DNA from: Coprinellus micaceus
Taxonomy: Eukaryota; Basidiomycota; Agaricomycetes; Agaricales; Psathyrellaceae
Length of the DNA stretch: 64,000 bases
NCBI GenBank assembly: GCA_951394405.1
Contig: OX596341.1
Coordinates: forward strand, 1,674,001-1,738,000
Direction of reading: 5' to 3'
The notes beneath the pieces were generated by a model that worked only from the letters and a program-made list of their open reading frames with translations, had not been told where the DNA came from and ran no database searches. Both the position numbers and the translations under genes were made by a program. Position 1 is the stretch's first letter. Each line of letters begins with the position of its first letter. This document shows, piece after piece, positions 10,867-22,964 of this stretch.

Positions 10867-12255
10867 ATGGCCTCAGATGGTGCACCAAGCTGTATACCTG
10901 ACATGAATATGGTATTGGCGTCGCTCTTCCTTTGGTCACCCCACTCATCGTGCACCCCCGCTCGCAATGGTAGGATAACTCACTGGGCCAATCACCTTGC
11001 GTGGTCGCAACAAAACTGGCTCACCAATGTGATATAAGTGCGTCCTGCGGTGAAGCTTAGCTTCAGTGGTACTGCTGATCGTTCATGGTTAGGTTACACT
11101 CTTTCCCCCCGCCCTATAAATGGCCCAGCCTACCTGGGACCAACAGATGAAACAGCCTCGGATTGCATTTGCAACACGGTGTTCTTCTCTATGCTGAGTG
11201 TGTGTTCATGGTGCCAGGGCGGGGCACTGGGTTCGTGCGTATCAGTCCGACCCCGTGCTGGCTCTTCTTCGCTCACTCACCTCTGCTCCATCAGTTGGTC
11301 GCATTATTCTGGATGGTGCGGACGCAGGACACTCATTGGGCAGTAAGCTAGGTCTTTCTGCCTTGGAAAGGGTTCTTAAGTGTTTAAAGATACCCGCCGT
11401 CCCTCATACCGCGAGATACTGCAATACCGACTTGGGCCTACATGCTGACCCCCACCGTGTGTACTCCCGAAACTCCACAATACCACTGCCCGTGCTAATA
11501 ATTCTCACAGTCCAGTAATTATGTCGACACATTCGACCTAGATATACTCCATTTCTACAGAGGCGGGGAGTCATCCGGAACTGCCTTACCAGCGAGTACC
11601 CCATCACCCTCAAGTACAACACGGTCTTCATCAAGCACCAGGGAAATGCTGACAGGGGTTACGACGCAGAGCGCCAGTCATACAGTCTCAGCCCCGGATC
11701 AAGGCACAACGGAACTGTCTACCGGTAGTGTCATAAACCCTGGCGGCTCGAGCGCAGAAAGTATCGCTTCTGGGACGAGGAAAGCAAGTATCGGAGTGAT
11801 CGCAGGGGGTGTGGTTGGGGGGATTTTTGGGTTGCTACTAATTGTCTTCATGGTCCTTTGGCTTATTCGTCGAAGGCAAAGGGCGGCGATAGCGCCCACA
11901 ACGTCTGAAAAAGGCCTCGTCATCGACCCTTGTCCCCCCCCTTGTCCCATCGCCAACTACAGTAATGGTAACGACAGGGGCTTGGCGTTCACTTCCCCAG
12001 TTCAAGGGTTCTCCCAAGTTCACGTTGACGTCCCCGTGGGTCAATTCGCCGTTTTGTGGGTGATTACGCGGACTAATATTTCGTTATTAGGATTTCGAGC
12101 CGCCTCCCTACCAGCCCAGCGAGGGAGGTAGCACTGTCATGATTTCCGGTGGTTCTCAAACCGGCCAATTTTCTGCTTCTGTGTCAGGAAATGGGACAAC
12201 ATACCCATCAGAGAAAGGCAGCCAAATTTTGTTGCGTCCCTCCAATCCCGAGTAA
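10867..12255 (+). CDS. Single-pass membrane protein with PPxY tail (paralog 4, divergent)
   Basis: The most divergent family member. A candidate first exon at 10867 reads MASDGAPSCIPDMNM. The second carries KLAHQCDISASC, matching the CQVGT/CG block. The third carries YTLSPRPINGPAYLG and CICNTVFFSMLSVCSWCQGG, clearly homologous to the other copies. The Ser/Thr linker runs from about 11570 to 11760, the membrane segment from about 11790 to 11865, followed by RRRQR. The last exon opens FEPPPYQPSEGG directly after the conserved intron and ends at TAA 12253-12255. The start exon and the blocks between 11230 and 11560 are uncertain, so this copy may be partly decayed. Confidence 0.58.
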
Positions 12256-12411
12256 TGGCTATTCGACATCGACACATCTCGCATGGGCCATCGTCGCACC
12301 AGCCTCGTCGCCGTTTCGAAGCGTGTCTAATTTGTAGGGATACTTGTACTGGTCGTAGCGGATCTAGAAGAATCACAGTTTGCATTGCAAGTTTACGCGT
12401 ACGCATGCATG

Positions 12412-14762
12412 TCAAGCATACAGTACACAACCCAAGGGAAGGATGGCAGCAGGCTCAAAGACATATACATCCCCCGTTTCAACTTGTCGACCGTACTTGC
12501 GCTCCACAATCTTGACCTGAAGTGTGCGTCACTACAATCCAAATCCTGAGAATGTTTGCTGAAACTCACCACCGGGTGCTCTCTTCGCATCTCATGTCCG
12601 CGGGCTGCGATCTGCTGCATCGTAACCTCTGGGGACGCCCGGCCTGCTGAGCGAATCAGCCTCACAAACATCAGCACCTTCCCTGAGCTGACCACGGCCG
12701 CTCCTGGACCTCTGAGGTTGTCATTGGCCCGGCCCGAACGCAAGGACAAGGTGAGCCCTCTGGCGGCGTGGATTGGCTGGAACCCGTTGCGCACCACATC
12801 GCAAAACGTACAGGTGTGCGAGAAGCATGGATTGACTTCGCCAGAATCCCCAGTGCTGCATTCGCGCCGGAGACCGACCCAGTATTCCTGACCATCTGGC
12901 CTTTGGCCGTGTGAACCTGCTTCTACTACGCCCCTGTAGAAGGGGAGACCGCGTTCGAGGTTTTAACGGAATAGTGAGAGAATGCACACGTACTTATACT
13001 TTGTATGGCGGACTTTGGCTCCAAGATTTTGAACGAAGTAATAAGTGTGCTGTATGGTCCACTTTTCCTCCTCGCGATTACCCCAGCCGTCCAGAAATCG
13101 GCGGTTGTCTGAGCAATATTAAGATCATAGTACAAATGAGAGCGATAGAGCTCACATTTGTCAAACAATGCATGGCCCCTGGGGATCTCGATCATCACCG
13201 GTGCAAGGGCTTCAGTGAGTAGGTGACACCGCTCTCCACACGTTGGAAGGTTGACGTTGGGACCTAGGGCGCTCCAGCACACCAGGCAGGTTCGACAAGT
13301 TCCTGCGATAGCCTTCTCGAGAAGATGTTTCGCTTTGTCTCTACATTCTCGTCCACAATACTCGTACGGCTTCCCAGTCACCTTGGACACCGCCTTATCG
13401 CGATTGTGGCATAGCTGCAAATCCAATTAGCTCGCGTCGCTGAGAGTCGATGTCCTGCGGCGACAAACCTACTTCGCATTTACTTTTCGCCTCCGTGGCA
13501 GAAGGTTTGAGCGCAGAGGCGCAATTCAGGCCGCAGGTAGGGTAACGCCGCCCCGTACGCTTGCTGATATGGACATCTCGGGTTTTACATACCTGGACAA
13601 AAATCGAAGGTGTTAGAGAGGCTTTCGAGAGGATATTTCGTTGTGGCATGCTCACGGTACACTTCCCAGGCCAAGGCGATGACCAAGATGAGCCCGTGCG
13701 AGAGTGCCGCGCCTTTTTGTCTTCTTCATCCAGTTTTGAAGCACAGGTCAAACCACATGTCGGGTAACACACACCATTTTTCCCTCGATAAGCGGGCTTA
13801 TGCTCGCAGATCTGAAAAGGAGAAAAAAAACTCGGATCGGGGTAGGTTTTTCTGTAGACATGAACATACGCACAATGCACATTGGAGGGTTTCCCGAAGT
13901 CGAACCCCACTCGGGATCCCAGACCGGCGCTCGAGAAACATGCTCGCTCGAGCTGCTTCCACGGGGACCACGCGTTACGACGTCGCGATATGAGATAGCA
14001 CCACTAGTCGAGCCACCCACGGAAAATGGCGTGGTGCTACGATCGGTGTCGATCGGTTCTTGCGGCTTCGGAAGATAGCTAGACGCATCGAACAGGCTAC
14101 CCGGGATATACGATTCGAAGTTTTCCCGGTTGGAGGCTGAGGGCTCACGAGATAAAGGGCGTGCTGGATCTATAACCATGTCGAACTCTGCGTCATCTTC
14201 ATCCCAACTGCCCAGTGACATGGAATCCGAGTCAGAGCCTGATACCCTAGCGTAGTCATACTCGACATCGCTATCATCTATCCGAGGGAATCGAGTTGGG
14301 GCACCCGAGCGGGAGCCATGTATAGGGGATGGAGGAGGGTGCAGCGGCGCATAACGATTGCCGCCCGATCTAGAGAACGTGGTCGAGGAAGACTGGCCTG
14401 CCCACTCCATGGATGTATCGGGATGAGCCTGCGTAGGATGGGGTGGTAGATTGTCTGGGATTGAGAAAGCAAGGTATGCGTGACGGGGCGTAGCTTACCT
14501 CTTCTTCCCGGGAGAAGCCAGCTGGAGATGTCGTGGTTGAATGGCCTTCCAGCTGCGCACGGCGCCCTGGTCCAACAGTCTGATACATGATCTCTGCCCG
14601 CAAGCTGGGCGCGGCGTAGGGCATTGGAGGCTGATTCAAGTAGTGTCCACCCCAGAGAAGGGCGGCGATAGTTCCTTTAGGCAAATCCACCAGATTGCGG
14701 GATAGGCGCCCAGGGAACGTGGTGGAAGGTGAGGAAGAGTGTGACTGATGTGACAAGCACAA
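12412..14762 (-). CDS. Divergent Cys-module/PARP-like protein, probably catalytically dead
   Basis: This gene points away from the PARP array. From about 14762 leftward, exons encode a Pro/Ser-rich N-terminus, an acidic DSD-rich stretch, then Cys modules with the pattern of the plus-strand genes (YPTCGLTCASKL, YPTCGLNCASAL, LCHNRDKAV..YCGRECRD, CLVCWSALG..CGERCH, IEIPRGHALFDK). Splicing in the same places yields a helical linker and a block around GSHGQ..C..HTCTFCDVVRNGFQ that lines up with the HGT/C..CNILKTSFQ block of the paralogs. The GxYSS segment is not recognisable; the end reads ETGDVYVFEPAAILPLG. The stop lies at 12412-12414. The ADP-ribosyl transfer core has eroded while the Cys modules persist, so a binding role is more likely than catalysis. 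The start codon is uncertain. Confidence 0.6.
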
Positions 14763-14861
14763 ATCCCGCGCCTCGTGTTTGGCCCCAAACTGTGACGAAC
14801 CAAAGTCAAGCTGAACGAGTTGCTCGCTTTCTGGCGCTTATCCTGATAGGGGCTTTGCGTC

Positions 14862-14908
14862 GAGCTCGGTTTGCGATCGACTTGGTTCACGACTCGCGTC
14901 GATATAAG
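14862..14908 (+). promoter_or_regulatory. Shared upstream element plus TATA box of PARP gene 1
   Basis: Bases 14862-14888 match 17001-17027 upstream of the next copy at 25 of 27 positions (core TTTGCGATCGA, end TTGGTTC). An ATATAAG follows at 14902-14908, 95 bases before ATG 14997; in the second gene the TATA box is 96 bases before its ATG. Both the element and its spacing are conserved although flanking sequence is not. Confidence 0.6.
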
Positions 14909-14996
14909 TACCACAACCCCTGGATTGTGCTGCGTGACTTAGCGTCGTCCTTGCTGCCTCGATACCTTGCGAGACATCCAGCTCCTGAAGCAAACA

Positions 14997-16749
14997 ATGC
15001 CAAGAAAGGAGTATGCGTACCCGTCTGACTTGGATTCCGACGGTGGATATGAGAGCGACCAGTACTCTGACTGGAGTGACGACGATGACGCTGACAGTTT
15101 CGCGGGTGTTCGTGGATGGGCTCCCCCACCCAGGTACTCATCGACGGGGTCTTTACCGAGTTATACAGGAACCCCGATGTGCATCGTAGGTGTCACTTTT
15201 TCCAGCCTCCGCAGAAGCCTCACGTAACTCTAGGTCTGCCAGAGAAGGCCTCCATACTACAACCCGAAGACCCGGCAATCGTACCCAACCTGCGGACTGA
15301 CCTGCGCTGCTCTACTCGGTCAGCAAGGTGCATCCACCCCGAGTAGTAGGTCGAGCTCTTCATCCCGCCCAGGAACCCCCAGGCGCTCCAACAAATATTC
15401 GGACCGCGACGCTCGGCGCATCGCGCTCCAACTGGCACCAGGCGTTCAGAACATGGCTGGGTATCAAGTACCACGCCCTGCGACCCCTCCCGTTCAACCG
15501 AGAATGGTGCTCTGTGTAGTGGGTCTTAAATTGCGACGCTTGGGTAATCACTCATTCTGCTTGACAGGTATGCAAAGCAGGATGGAGCCATCATGGATAC
15601 GCAACCTGCGGATTAACCTGTGCGGAGAAGCTCTGTAAGGATGGAGGAGATCCTACAATGTGTAATGTATGTTCACTTTCGTTCCTCCCCGCCATACTCC
15701 CACTCACTTCTCTGCCTCTCAGTACTGCCATCAAAAGCCGAAGCACCAAGGCCACGAGCAATGCGGCACCACCTGCGCTGACAAGGCGAAGGTGGCCTGT
15801 CTATTATGCAAATCCAGACCGAAGAACGGAGCAAAGTATCACCTCTGCGGGAAGATGTGCAAGCGCGTCGCAATGAAGTCCACGCCGATGATCCTCGAAG
15901 CGCCGAAGGGGCATAAGACCTATGAGATGGGTTGGTCTCTGCGTGAGGGAATGTCCTGATAGCGTCGCTGATTCCTAGTATTCAGCCGAGCAGAAATTCC
16001 AGAAGGCATGGCACAATTCAGCAGGCCCCTTGCCGCCCATAAAGAAGATATATAAGATCATTGAGAACGATGCATTCCTCAAGCCGTATGCCGCCTACAA
16101 GTAAGCCTTCTCACTTCCTCCTGCCAAACGGACATTTTGAATGACAGGATCTTGGTAGGCAGAAGGTCGGCAACGAGCACTTCCGCTACCATGGCACCAA
16201 ACGCCAGTGCCAGCTAGGAGTCACTACGACGCAGCTCTGCGCATCGACTACCTGCCCGGTGTGCAGTATCCTCAAGAGCTCATTCAAGGTGTCGGTGGCA
16301 AATGCCGGAACGTGAGCACCAGCTTCCTACCCTCTCGCGCTGAACCGCTCATGCGTGACTACCGTTAGGTTTGGTCGCGGGGTCTACTCCTCCTCAGCAT
16401 CTAACATGTAAGAGGGTCTTTCAAAGATGTGGGATGTTGAGTTGTACAATTGATACCCTGTACGTGTAGGGCGTTCGCCTTCTGCGGAGGAGCAGCCGGC
16501 TCGATGCTGGTGACGAAGGTTGTTCTTGGCAAGTCACAGACTGTTACGGCAGCCCTTCAGTCGTGCCCTAGTGGATTTGATTCTGTGAGTTACTTGAATT
16601 TCTTCACCTTTCTGCCCGCCTTTCTCCCCAAGTTACCAACCACTCACAATCCTCACGTGTAGGTCGTCTTCGACAAGGACGGCCCACATAACGAGACCAT
16701 CGTATACACCGACGACGCAATTCGCCCGGTTTTCTTGATCATGTTTTGA
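14997..16749 (+). CDS. Cys-module protein with PARP-type catalytic domain (copy 1)
   Basis: ATG 14997 begins an acidic N-terminus (YPSDLDSDGGYESD...). At least eight short introns separate exons carrying three Cys modules: C..C with YPTCGLTC, VCKAG...YATCGLTCAEKL, and YCHQKPK...QCGTTC plus CLLCKSRPKN..YHLCGKMCK. The C-terminal part contains HFRYHGTKRQCQLG, FGRGVYSSSASN, MLVTKVVLGK and NETIVYTDDAIRPVFLIMF, ending at TGA 16747-16749. These match the PARP catalytic fold: His of HGT, Tyr of GVYSS, and a Glu that aligns with the Glu preceding the last strand in tankyrase-type PARPs, giving an H-Y-E triad. The Cys modules are presumably zinc sites for nucleic acid or protein binding. NAD-dependent ADP-ribosylation is inferred; the substrate is unknown. 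Confidence 0.78.
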
Positions 16750-17000
16750 TTGTTTCTGTATCCCTACGAATAGCTACATGATATGAATATGAGATCGCCG
16801 ATAAGCGCTCGGGGAGCGTGACAGGGGTGGCAAGTTGTGACCGATACGTGACTGGCGTGACTGCAGTCCGCCTCGTGTGCTTGAGGACGAACGTTAATGA
16901 ACCGCCATGAACTCCTCCGTCACATCCAGCTCAAATTCGTATATGAACCTCAAGCGGGTCGCTCGTTTGGTGGCAGCTACCATGGTCGGTTCTCTGTGTT

Positions 17001-17040
17001 GAGCTCGATTTGCGATCGAGTTGGTTCCGCAATATATAAG
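17001..17040 (+). promoter_or_regulatory. Shared upstream element plus TATA box of PARP gene 2
   Basis: Bases 17001-17027 are the counterpart of 14862-14888, followed by ATATAAG at 17034-17040, 96 bases before ATG 17130. The core TTTGCGATCGA holds the palindrome CGATCG, a plausible factor-binding site. Confidence 0.6.
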
Positions 17041-17129
17041 ATGGAGGTGGTGTACCCAATTCCTGTAAGAGGTTCCGCTTCGCAACCGCTACCGTCTCTC
17101 ATTGACGATCCCTGGTCACTCGTAGATTC

Positions 17130-18919
17130 ATGCCCAGAGAACAGTACCCCTACCCATCTGATTTGGACTCTGGTGATGAATATGGGAGCGACCAGTTCTC
17201 GGACTGGAGCGATGTTGGTGATGACACCGACAGCCTTGCCGATACCGTGCGTTCCATGAGCATTCGCAGACAAAATCCGCGAACTCCCCCGCCCAAGTAC
17301 TCTTCAACTACTTCTCTCCCAAGATATACGGCATCTCAAAAGTGTATAGTATGCAACCCTTCCCCCAGTTCCACGCATAAAGCTCAAAATACCTTAGATC
17401 TGTCAGGAAAAACCACCGTATTACAACCCAAAAACCGGGCAATCGTATCCAACGTGCGGGCTGACCTGTGCTGCTGTACTCAGCCAGCAGGGGCCACCGT
17501 CTCACAGCAGTAGATCGGGGTCGTCATCCCGCTCAGGTACTCCAGGGCATACCAACACGACTCGGCGCACATTCCAGTGGCAGCAGGCAGCTATTCAGAA
17601 CTTGGCTGGGTATACTCGTCCTCGCCCTATGCCCATTCCCATTCAACCGAAGAGACCTGACTGTGTGGTAAGTACTCCCGTGTCGGGAAGTGTCGTGTTC
17701 GCCCTAGTTATGTGTCTTTTTAGGTTTGCAAGACGAAATCAACCCATCGCGGCTACATAACCTGCGGATTAACGTGCGCGGAGAAGCTGTGCAAAGACGG
17801 AGGCGACCCAACGATGTGCAACGTACGTCCCCACTTCCTCTCTTCATAACACCGGTTCTGATTCCCCGTTTGTCTTCCTCTAGTACTGTCATAGGAAGCC
17901 CAAAGCTGCAAACCACGACCAGTGCGGCGATACGTGCGCTGAGAAAGCCAAAGTCGCTTGCCTACTGTGCAAGTGCAGGCCGAAGAACGGCGCGAAATAC
18001 CACCTCTGTGGCAAGACGTGCAAGAAAATTGCGATGAAGTCGACGCCAATCATTCTTGAGGCGCCGAAAGGACACAAGACGTACGAAATGGGTCAGTCTC
18101 TATCCTTATGAACAAGTCGGCTCCGGGGTTGACGCTCGGGTAGCGGAGAAGAAATTCCAAGGCGCATGGAACAACGTGACGGGGCCTTTGCCGACAATCA
18201 AGAAGATATTCAAGATCATCGAGAACGATGAGTTCCTGAAGCCCTACGCTATCTACAGGTTTGCACCGTTAATTAGTTCTCCAAACCAACTGCAATTATT
18301 CTTATGAGCCAACGCATAGGAAAAAGGTCGGGAACGAACACTTCCGCTATCACGGTACCAAGCGCCAATGTCAGCTTGGCGTCACGACAACGCAACTCTG
18401 CACCTCAGCGACTTGCGCAGTCTGCAACATCCTGAAGACATCGTTTCAGGTGGCGTTGGCGAATACGGGCGGCGCGTGAGTCCTGTGATCTTTGCCAGCC
18501 CCGGTGGCCGGTTCCGTGTAGGTCGATCGCTGACATGCGACCATCGTTAGTTTCGGGCCTGGAGTCTACTCTTCATCAGCATCGAATAAGTGCGCCCAAC
18601 CTATTGTGCCATGGGAGTATGTGCTGGATTACTGACTCCCTGTAGAGCATTCAGCTACTGTGGGGCGGGCGGAGCGATGCTCGTTACGAAGGTTATCCTA
18701 GGCAAGATCCGCACAGTAACGGGCTGGAATGAAGTGATGTCGTGCCCTGACGGATTCAATTCTGTGCGTCTTTATTCTTTTTTTATTTATTACCCATCCA
18801 TCCAGCTGGTCCTGATGGAATGCCCATAGGTTGTCTTTGACCGCCAGAACGGTCAGCTCAACGAGACAATCGTTTACACCGACGACGCCATTCGCCCTGT
18901 TTTCTTGATTACGTTCTGA
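17130..18919 (+). CDS. Cys-module protein with PARP-type catalytic domain (copy 2)
   Basis: A tandem duplicate of the preceding gene with the same exon plan. It starts MPREQYPYPSDLDSGDEYGS at 17130. Cys modules read YPTCGLTCAAVL, VCKTKSTHRGYITCGLTC, and YCHRKPK...QCGDTC with CLLCKCRPKNGAKYHLCG. A helical linker (KKFQGAWNN..IKKIFKIIEND) leads to the catalytic part: HFRYHGTKRQ, FGPGVYSSSASN, AMLVTKVILGK, LNETIVYTDDAIRPVFLITF, TGA at 18917-18919. H, Y and E are all present. Relative to copy 1 most differences are conservative, which suggests purifying selection after duplication. Confidence 0.8.
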
Positions 18920-19498
18920 CTTTGTGGTTCCCCCCGCCGCCTTTGTCGCGATCCAATATGTACCTTCTCCTGTTTTCTAGACTCGACATGCGTCGTATTC
19001 CTGGCTCAACTAAGGAAAGGTTGCTCAGATCACTTAGCAAGATTCCAGAGCAGTCCTCTGACGGATCGAGCTTCGTTCACAAACCAAGACCGGTTTGTTC
19101 GGGTCAGTTTGATTCGCCTCCCACCTTTGTACCTTCTATTTCTTTCGGCCTTCCCCTTTCGTGTGCCAGTCCCCCAAATCCAATGGGGACCTTTTCATCT
19201 CAGTCTCCTCGCGCTCTTCTCTTCACCCTGCAGCCCGGAACCTGCCAACGAGGTTAAGCTACCAGAAGGGATGCTGCGCACTGAGACCACGAGGCTTTGC
19301 GGCGTTAGGGTTCAGGATCGATACTCAATAAAGATCGTAAGCCCTCCCACCTCCAAGGTCGCTGTCTTTTGTCTCTACCCCTCATCGACTTGACACTCAA
19401 CGGCCTGAGCAATCGCGAGAATAGCATCAGCGGCAGCGAGCTACCACTATCCTCATAATTGTGCTGACGCTGGCGGTTTTACCAACACATTTCACCGG

Positions 19499-21216
19499 AT
19501 GAATCCCAATTCCGTCCCAGTCACATCTACACCCAACGACCCGCCAAGCAAGCTATGCGTGGTAAGTGCCTACTCTTTCTTCACCAGCCATACATCCTTC
19601 AATCCCTTTACCGATCTGTGCTGACTCGAACGTCACTTTTGTGTGTGTGCAATGGTTCATAGGTTTGCTTAAAAAGGCCCCAATACAACAGAAACCGAAG
19701 ATCCTACCCAACATGTGGGCTTACCTGCGCCTCGAGGCTTCAGCAGGGGGGACCTTTACAACACGGTTCTACCTACTCCACTCAGCATCCAGGTATAGCT
19801 GCGGGCCAGCGTCGCGGAGTCACTCCAGGTGTGGTACCCAGTGGCCAGGCGGCGACGCCGTCGTCGGCACCAACTACCGCTCCTGTGAGCTCCGGTCTGT
19901 CCGTGTCGTCTGTCAGGCCAGACAGAATCGTTTGTGTGGTACGTGGGGTCCAACCCCTGGCCTCAATGAAGGGCAGCCCGTGCTCATCACGAATGGGTCT
20001 ATGATAGGTATGCAAGACTAGATTTGCTTGTCGAGACTATGTGACCTGTGGGTTCACTTGCAAGGAGAGACTATACAATGAAGGCGGAGACCCCACGATG
20101 TGCAATGTACGTGATGCCACTCTTACGCTCCAAAATTCCGAACCGTTGTTGCTAATTAACACATGCCCTAAGTACTGCTATCAGCATCCCCGCCTTCCTG
20201 GTGAAGAGCAATGCAGCGATGCGTGCGCCGCCCTCGCCAGAGAAGCGTGCTTATTGTGCAGGTGTCGGCCAAGGAATGGGTTCTACCACCTCTGTGGAAA
20301 TAGGTGTAAGGAAATTGTAGCGAGATCCGGCATACTGATCTTGGAGGTAGTGAAGGGTCATTCAACATTTAGCATGGGTGAGTCCCTCTTCCCTTGTCAT
20401 AACGCGGGTAGTATGATATGCGACTTCCAGTGGAAGATAAGTTTCAGAAGGCCTGGAAGTCGGGTGGAACTTCGCCTGCAATCAAAAATGTGTTCAGGGT
20501 AATCGGGAGTGACGACGCGGGAAGGCCTTACAATGCCTATAGGTCTGTTCCCCTCTCGTCACTTGATAGGTGCCGTTGTACTCGCCAACTCACTCGAACT
20601 TATCTAGGAATAGAGTTGGCAATGAGCAGCATCGCTATCACGGTACTAAGAAAACTTGCCAGCTGGGCACGTCGACGACGAAGCTGTGCTCCTCACCGGC
20701 TTGCCCTGCTTGTAATATTCTTAGGACCTCGTTCAAAACCAGTGTTGGAAATGCAGGTGGGGCGTGAGTATCTTCTTCGGCCGTATTGCGCGACGAGTCC
20801 ACGTTCGATTCAGTCCTTTTCGAGCTAATGCGCTGCGATAGATTCGGACAAGGCGTATACACGTCCTCTGCATCCAACAAGTAAGCCATAACCTATGATG
20901 ATAGCCTCGCATTGTGACCCTCGTGCATTGAAGGTCATATAGCTATACATCCGGCGGAACAGGCGTCCTGCTTGTGACAAAGGTCGCTCTCGGGAGGGCG
21001 TATTCAGTCAATCAATTTGCGGCCGTGAGGGGATGCCCCCCGGGATTTAACTCAGTGAGTTGAGATGCCCTTATCAACCCACGTGAGACAATGCTGATTC
21101 TGCGTTTCGCTGGCTTGCTTACTTAGGTTGTGTTCGATAGGAATGGTGGGTCTCTGAACGAGACTGTCGTGTACCGAGACGATGCCATTCGCCCCGTTTT
21201 CCTTATCACGTTCTAG
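19499..21216 (+). CDS. Cys-module protein with PARP-type catalytic domain (copy 3)
   Basis: Third tandem copy, more diverged. A likely start is ATG 19499 (MNPNSVPVTSTPNDPPSK), spliced over an intron starting at about 19561 to CLKRPQYNRNRRSYPTCGLTC. Later exons carry VCKTRFACRDYVTCGFTC, YCYQHPRLPGEEQCSDAC and CLLCRCRPRNGFYHLCGNRC. The catalytic part shows HRYHGTKKTCQLG, FGQGVYTSSASN, LLVTKVALGRA and LNETVVYRDDAIRPVFLITF, ending at TAG 21214-21216. H-Y-E is intact. The acidic N-terminus of copies 1 and 2 is missing and the strong upstream element is absent, so either the first exon lies further upstream (18.98-19.4 kb) or this copy has a different promoter. Confidence 0.72.
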
Positions 21217-22964
21217 GCCACGCCAAAGGCCTACGCAGTTATACTGTCATACACTCTGGGGCCTATGCATACATATGGAACCGCGATGCTCTACCTGGGT
21301 ACATTGTACGTTCATGGTTTCGGGCAGACTCAGGGAGTCTTTTCGACCTACCAATATCACTTTACCGTTTATTCCCTCGCATCACCTACTCCGTGTTGAT
21401 AGTACACTTCACTCCGCCGAAGCCAATTCCTCGAGGTATTCACCTGGGTGGGGGTGAACAGGCACGCGGATTTAAGCGCCTGCTGCGGCATCCTCGGCAT
21501 CTGCTCGGCATTGTCCGACACTCGGCCCAAAGCGGAGAACCATGTTGGTACCAAGCTTGATCGTGAGCATCCCTAGACTCGCTTACCTTTCCATCGCTCC
21601 CTTTCCTTCCTATCAACTCATTCAAGCCTGAGTCGTGAGGCCCTCATCTTCGACCTCATTCAAAGATTACCCCCCACATCCTATTCGACGCGGGTAAAGA
21701 GCATGAACCTCACTTCTGGAAATCCATACGGAAGCAGCAAAGCAAGCGGGGCGGGGGACATGGCTGGTCACCGACCTGGAGCTGGACACGGAGATATGAC
21801 GAAAGCAGCGTGGGGGAGGTGGGGGAGCGGCACGGTTGGCGGGTTGACCGGAGGCTTAGCACTGGAACTCAGAATGGCTGGATGGCGACTTGAAGTATGG
21901 CAACAGGAAGTGACCATGGATAACGGAGGTCGATCCAGCTCCTATCTCATGGGGGGAAGAGTAGTGAGCGCAAGGTGGTGGAATCGCGAGGTCTAGGGCT
22001 GGACGCAATGAAGCCGGTACTACGTCCAGTTATATGGCACACGTCTCACGACGCTCAACTTTCAGGGAGAAGGGGCCTCCTCAAACACAACCCATCGCAC
22101 AGATCTCCGAAGGGCCCGACTTTAGCTTCAAATGCGGCCCTGGCCCGGCTCGTCGTGCTCTCCGATCCCTGTTCACCCGCACCTCTGGAACACGGATTTA
22201 ATTTCAGTTTCTGCTGAGGAGCGTCTGCGTACGCCAACTCCACGTCTCAGGATTTCGGAGGCCCTACCCCTTAAGGACAGGGCGGCCCATCCATAGGAGC
22301 TGGACTTCGCGGGGAGCAACTCTGGCTTGGGACCTAGTTCAGGTCGGCGCACCAACTCTAGGTGTGTTCAGAAAGGTGGTGGCCGGGTGGTTGGGTTGAA
22401 GGTGATGGACGTTATCGGTACATGGGGGTATACATACAGTCGATCGCCAACGATTCGAGATCGTAACTACTCTCTACTCAGTGAAATATACCATTATCTA
22501 GTGACCTTAACCGCCCCTATTCCGTGAGGTGGTGCCTACCCCAGAGTCTCACGGTTAACACCACTGCAACTGGGTTGCCGTCAGCAAGTCTCGGCCACCA
22601 TCTCGAAGTGGCTCCACCGCCTTGGGCATATCTGAATCTATGCGTTCAATGGCCCACCCATCTGGTAACCTTGAACACCCTAGGGTTCAGTAATCGTGTT
22701 CGTGCTGTGGACGTCAAAGGCCGTTCGACTTGTCGGGATTTCCCAGCTCTCTGAGAGGGATCAATCTATGTTGCCGTTGCATGCCTGACGAGGATATGTG
22801 AAGTTAGGTAACTACTGATTATTGAATACTGAACGTGTACGCTGTCAAGCAAGGTTGTGTCAAGGCTCAATATAGTCGGGTTGAAGCATCTGGCCTTCTG
22901 CCTCCCGTAAAGCACCAGACCCGTCACACTTCCTGCTCTCGTTCGCTCTTCTCCACCCCCGCTC
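21217..22964. other. Intergenic, nothing recognised
   Basis: Several open frames (for example 21703-21996, Gly-rich) overlap each other on both strands, with no splice partners or domain signatures. The stretch separates the PARP array from the STAND gene and may hold its promoter near 22.85-22.96 kb. Confidence 0.4.

Noticed and set aside
19055..19080. Third copy of the PARP upstream element
   Set aside because: Only GATCGAGCTTCGTTCAC resembles it; there is no TATA box at the expected distance and it lies over 400 bases before the likely start.
21703..21996. Gly-rich 97-codon open frame
   Set aside because: Low-complexity composition without a partner exon or homolog in the window.
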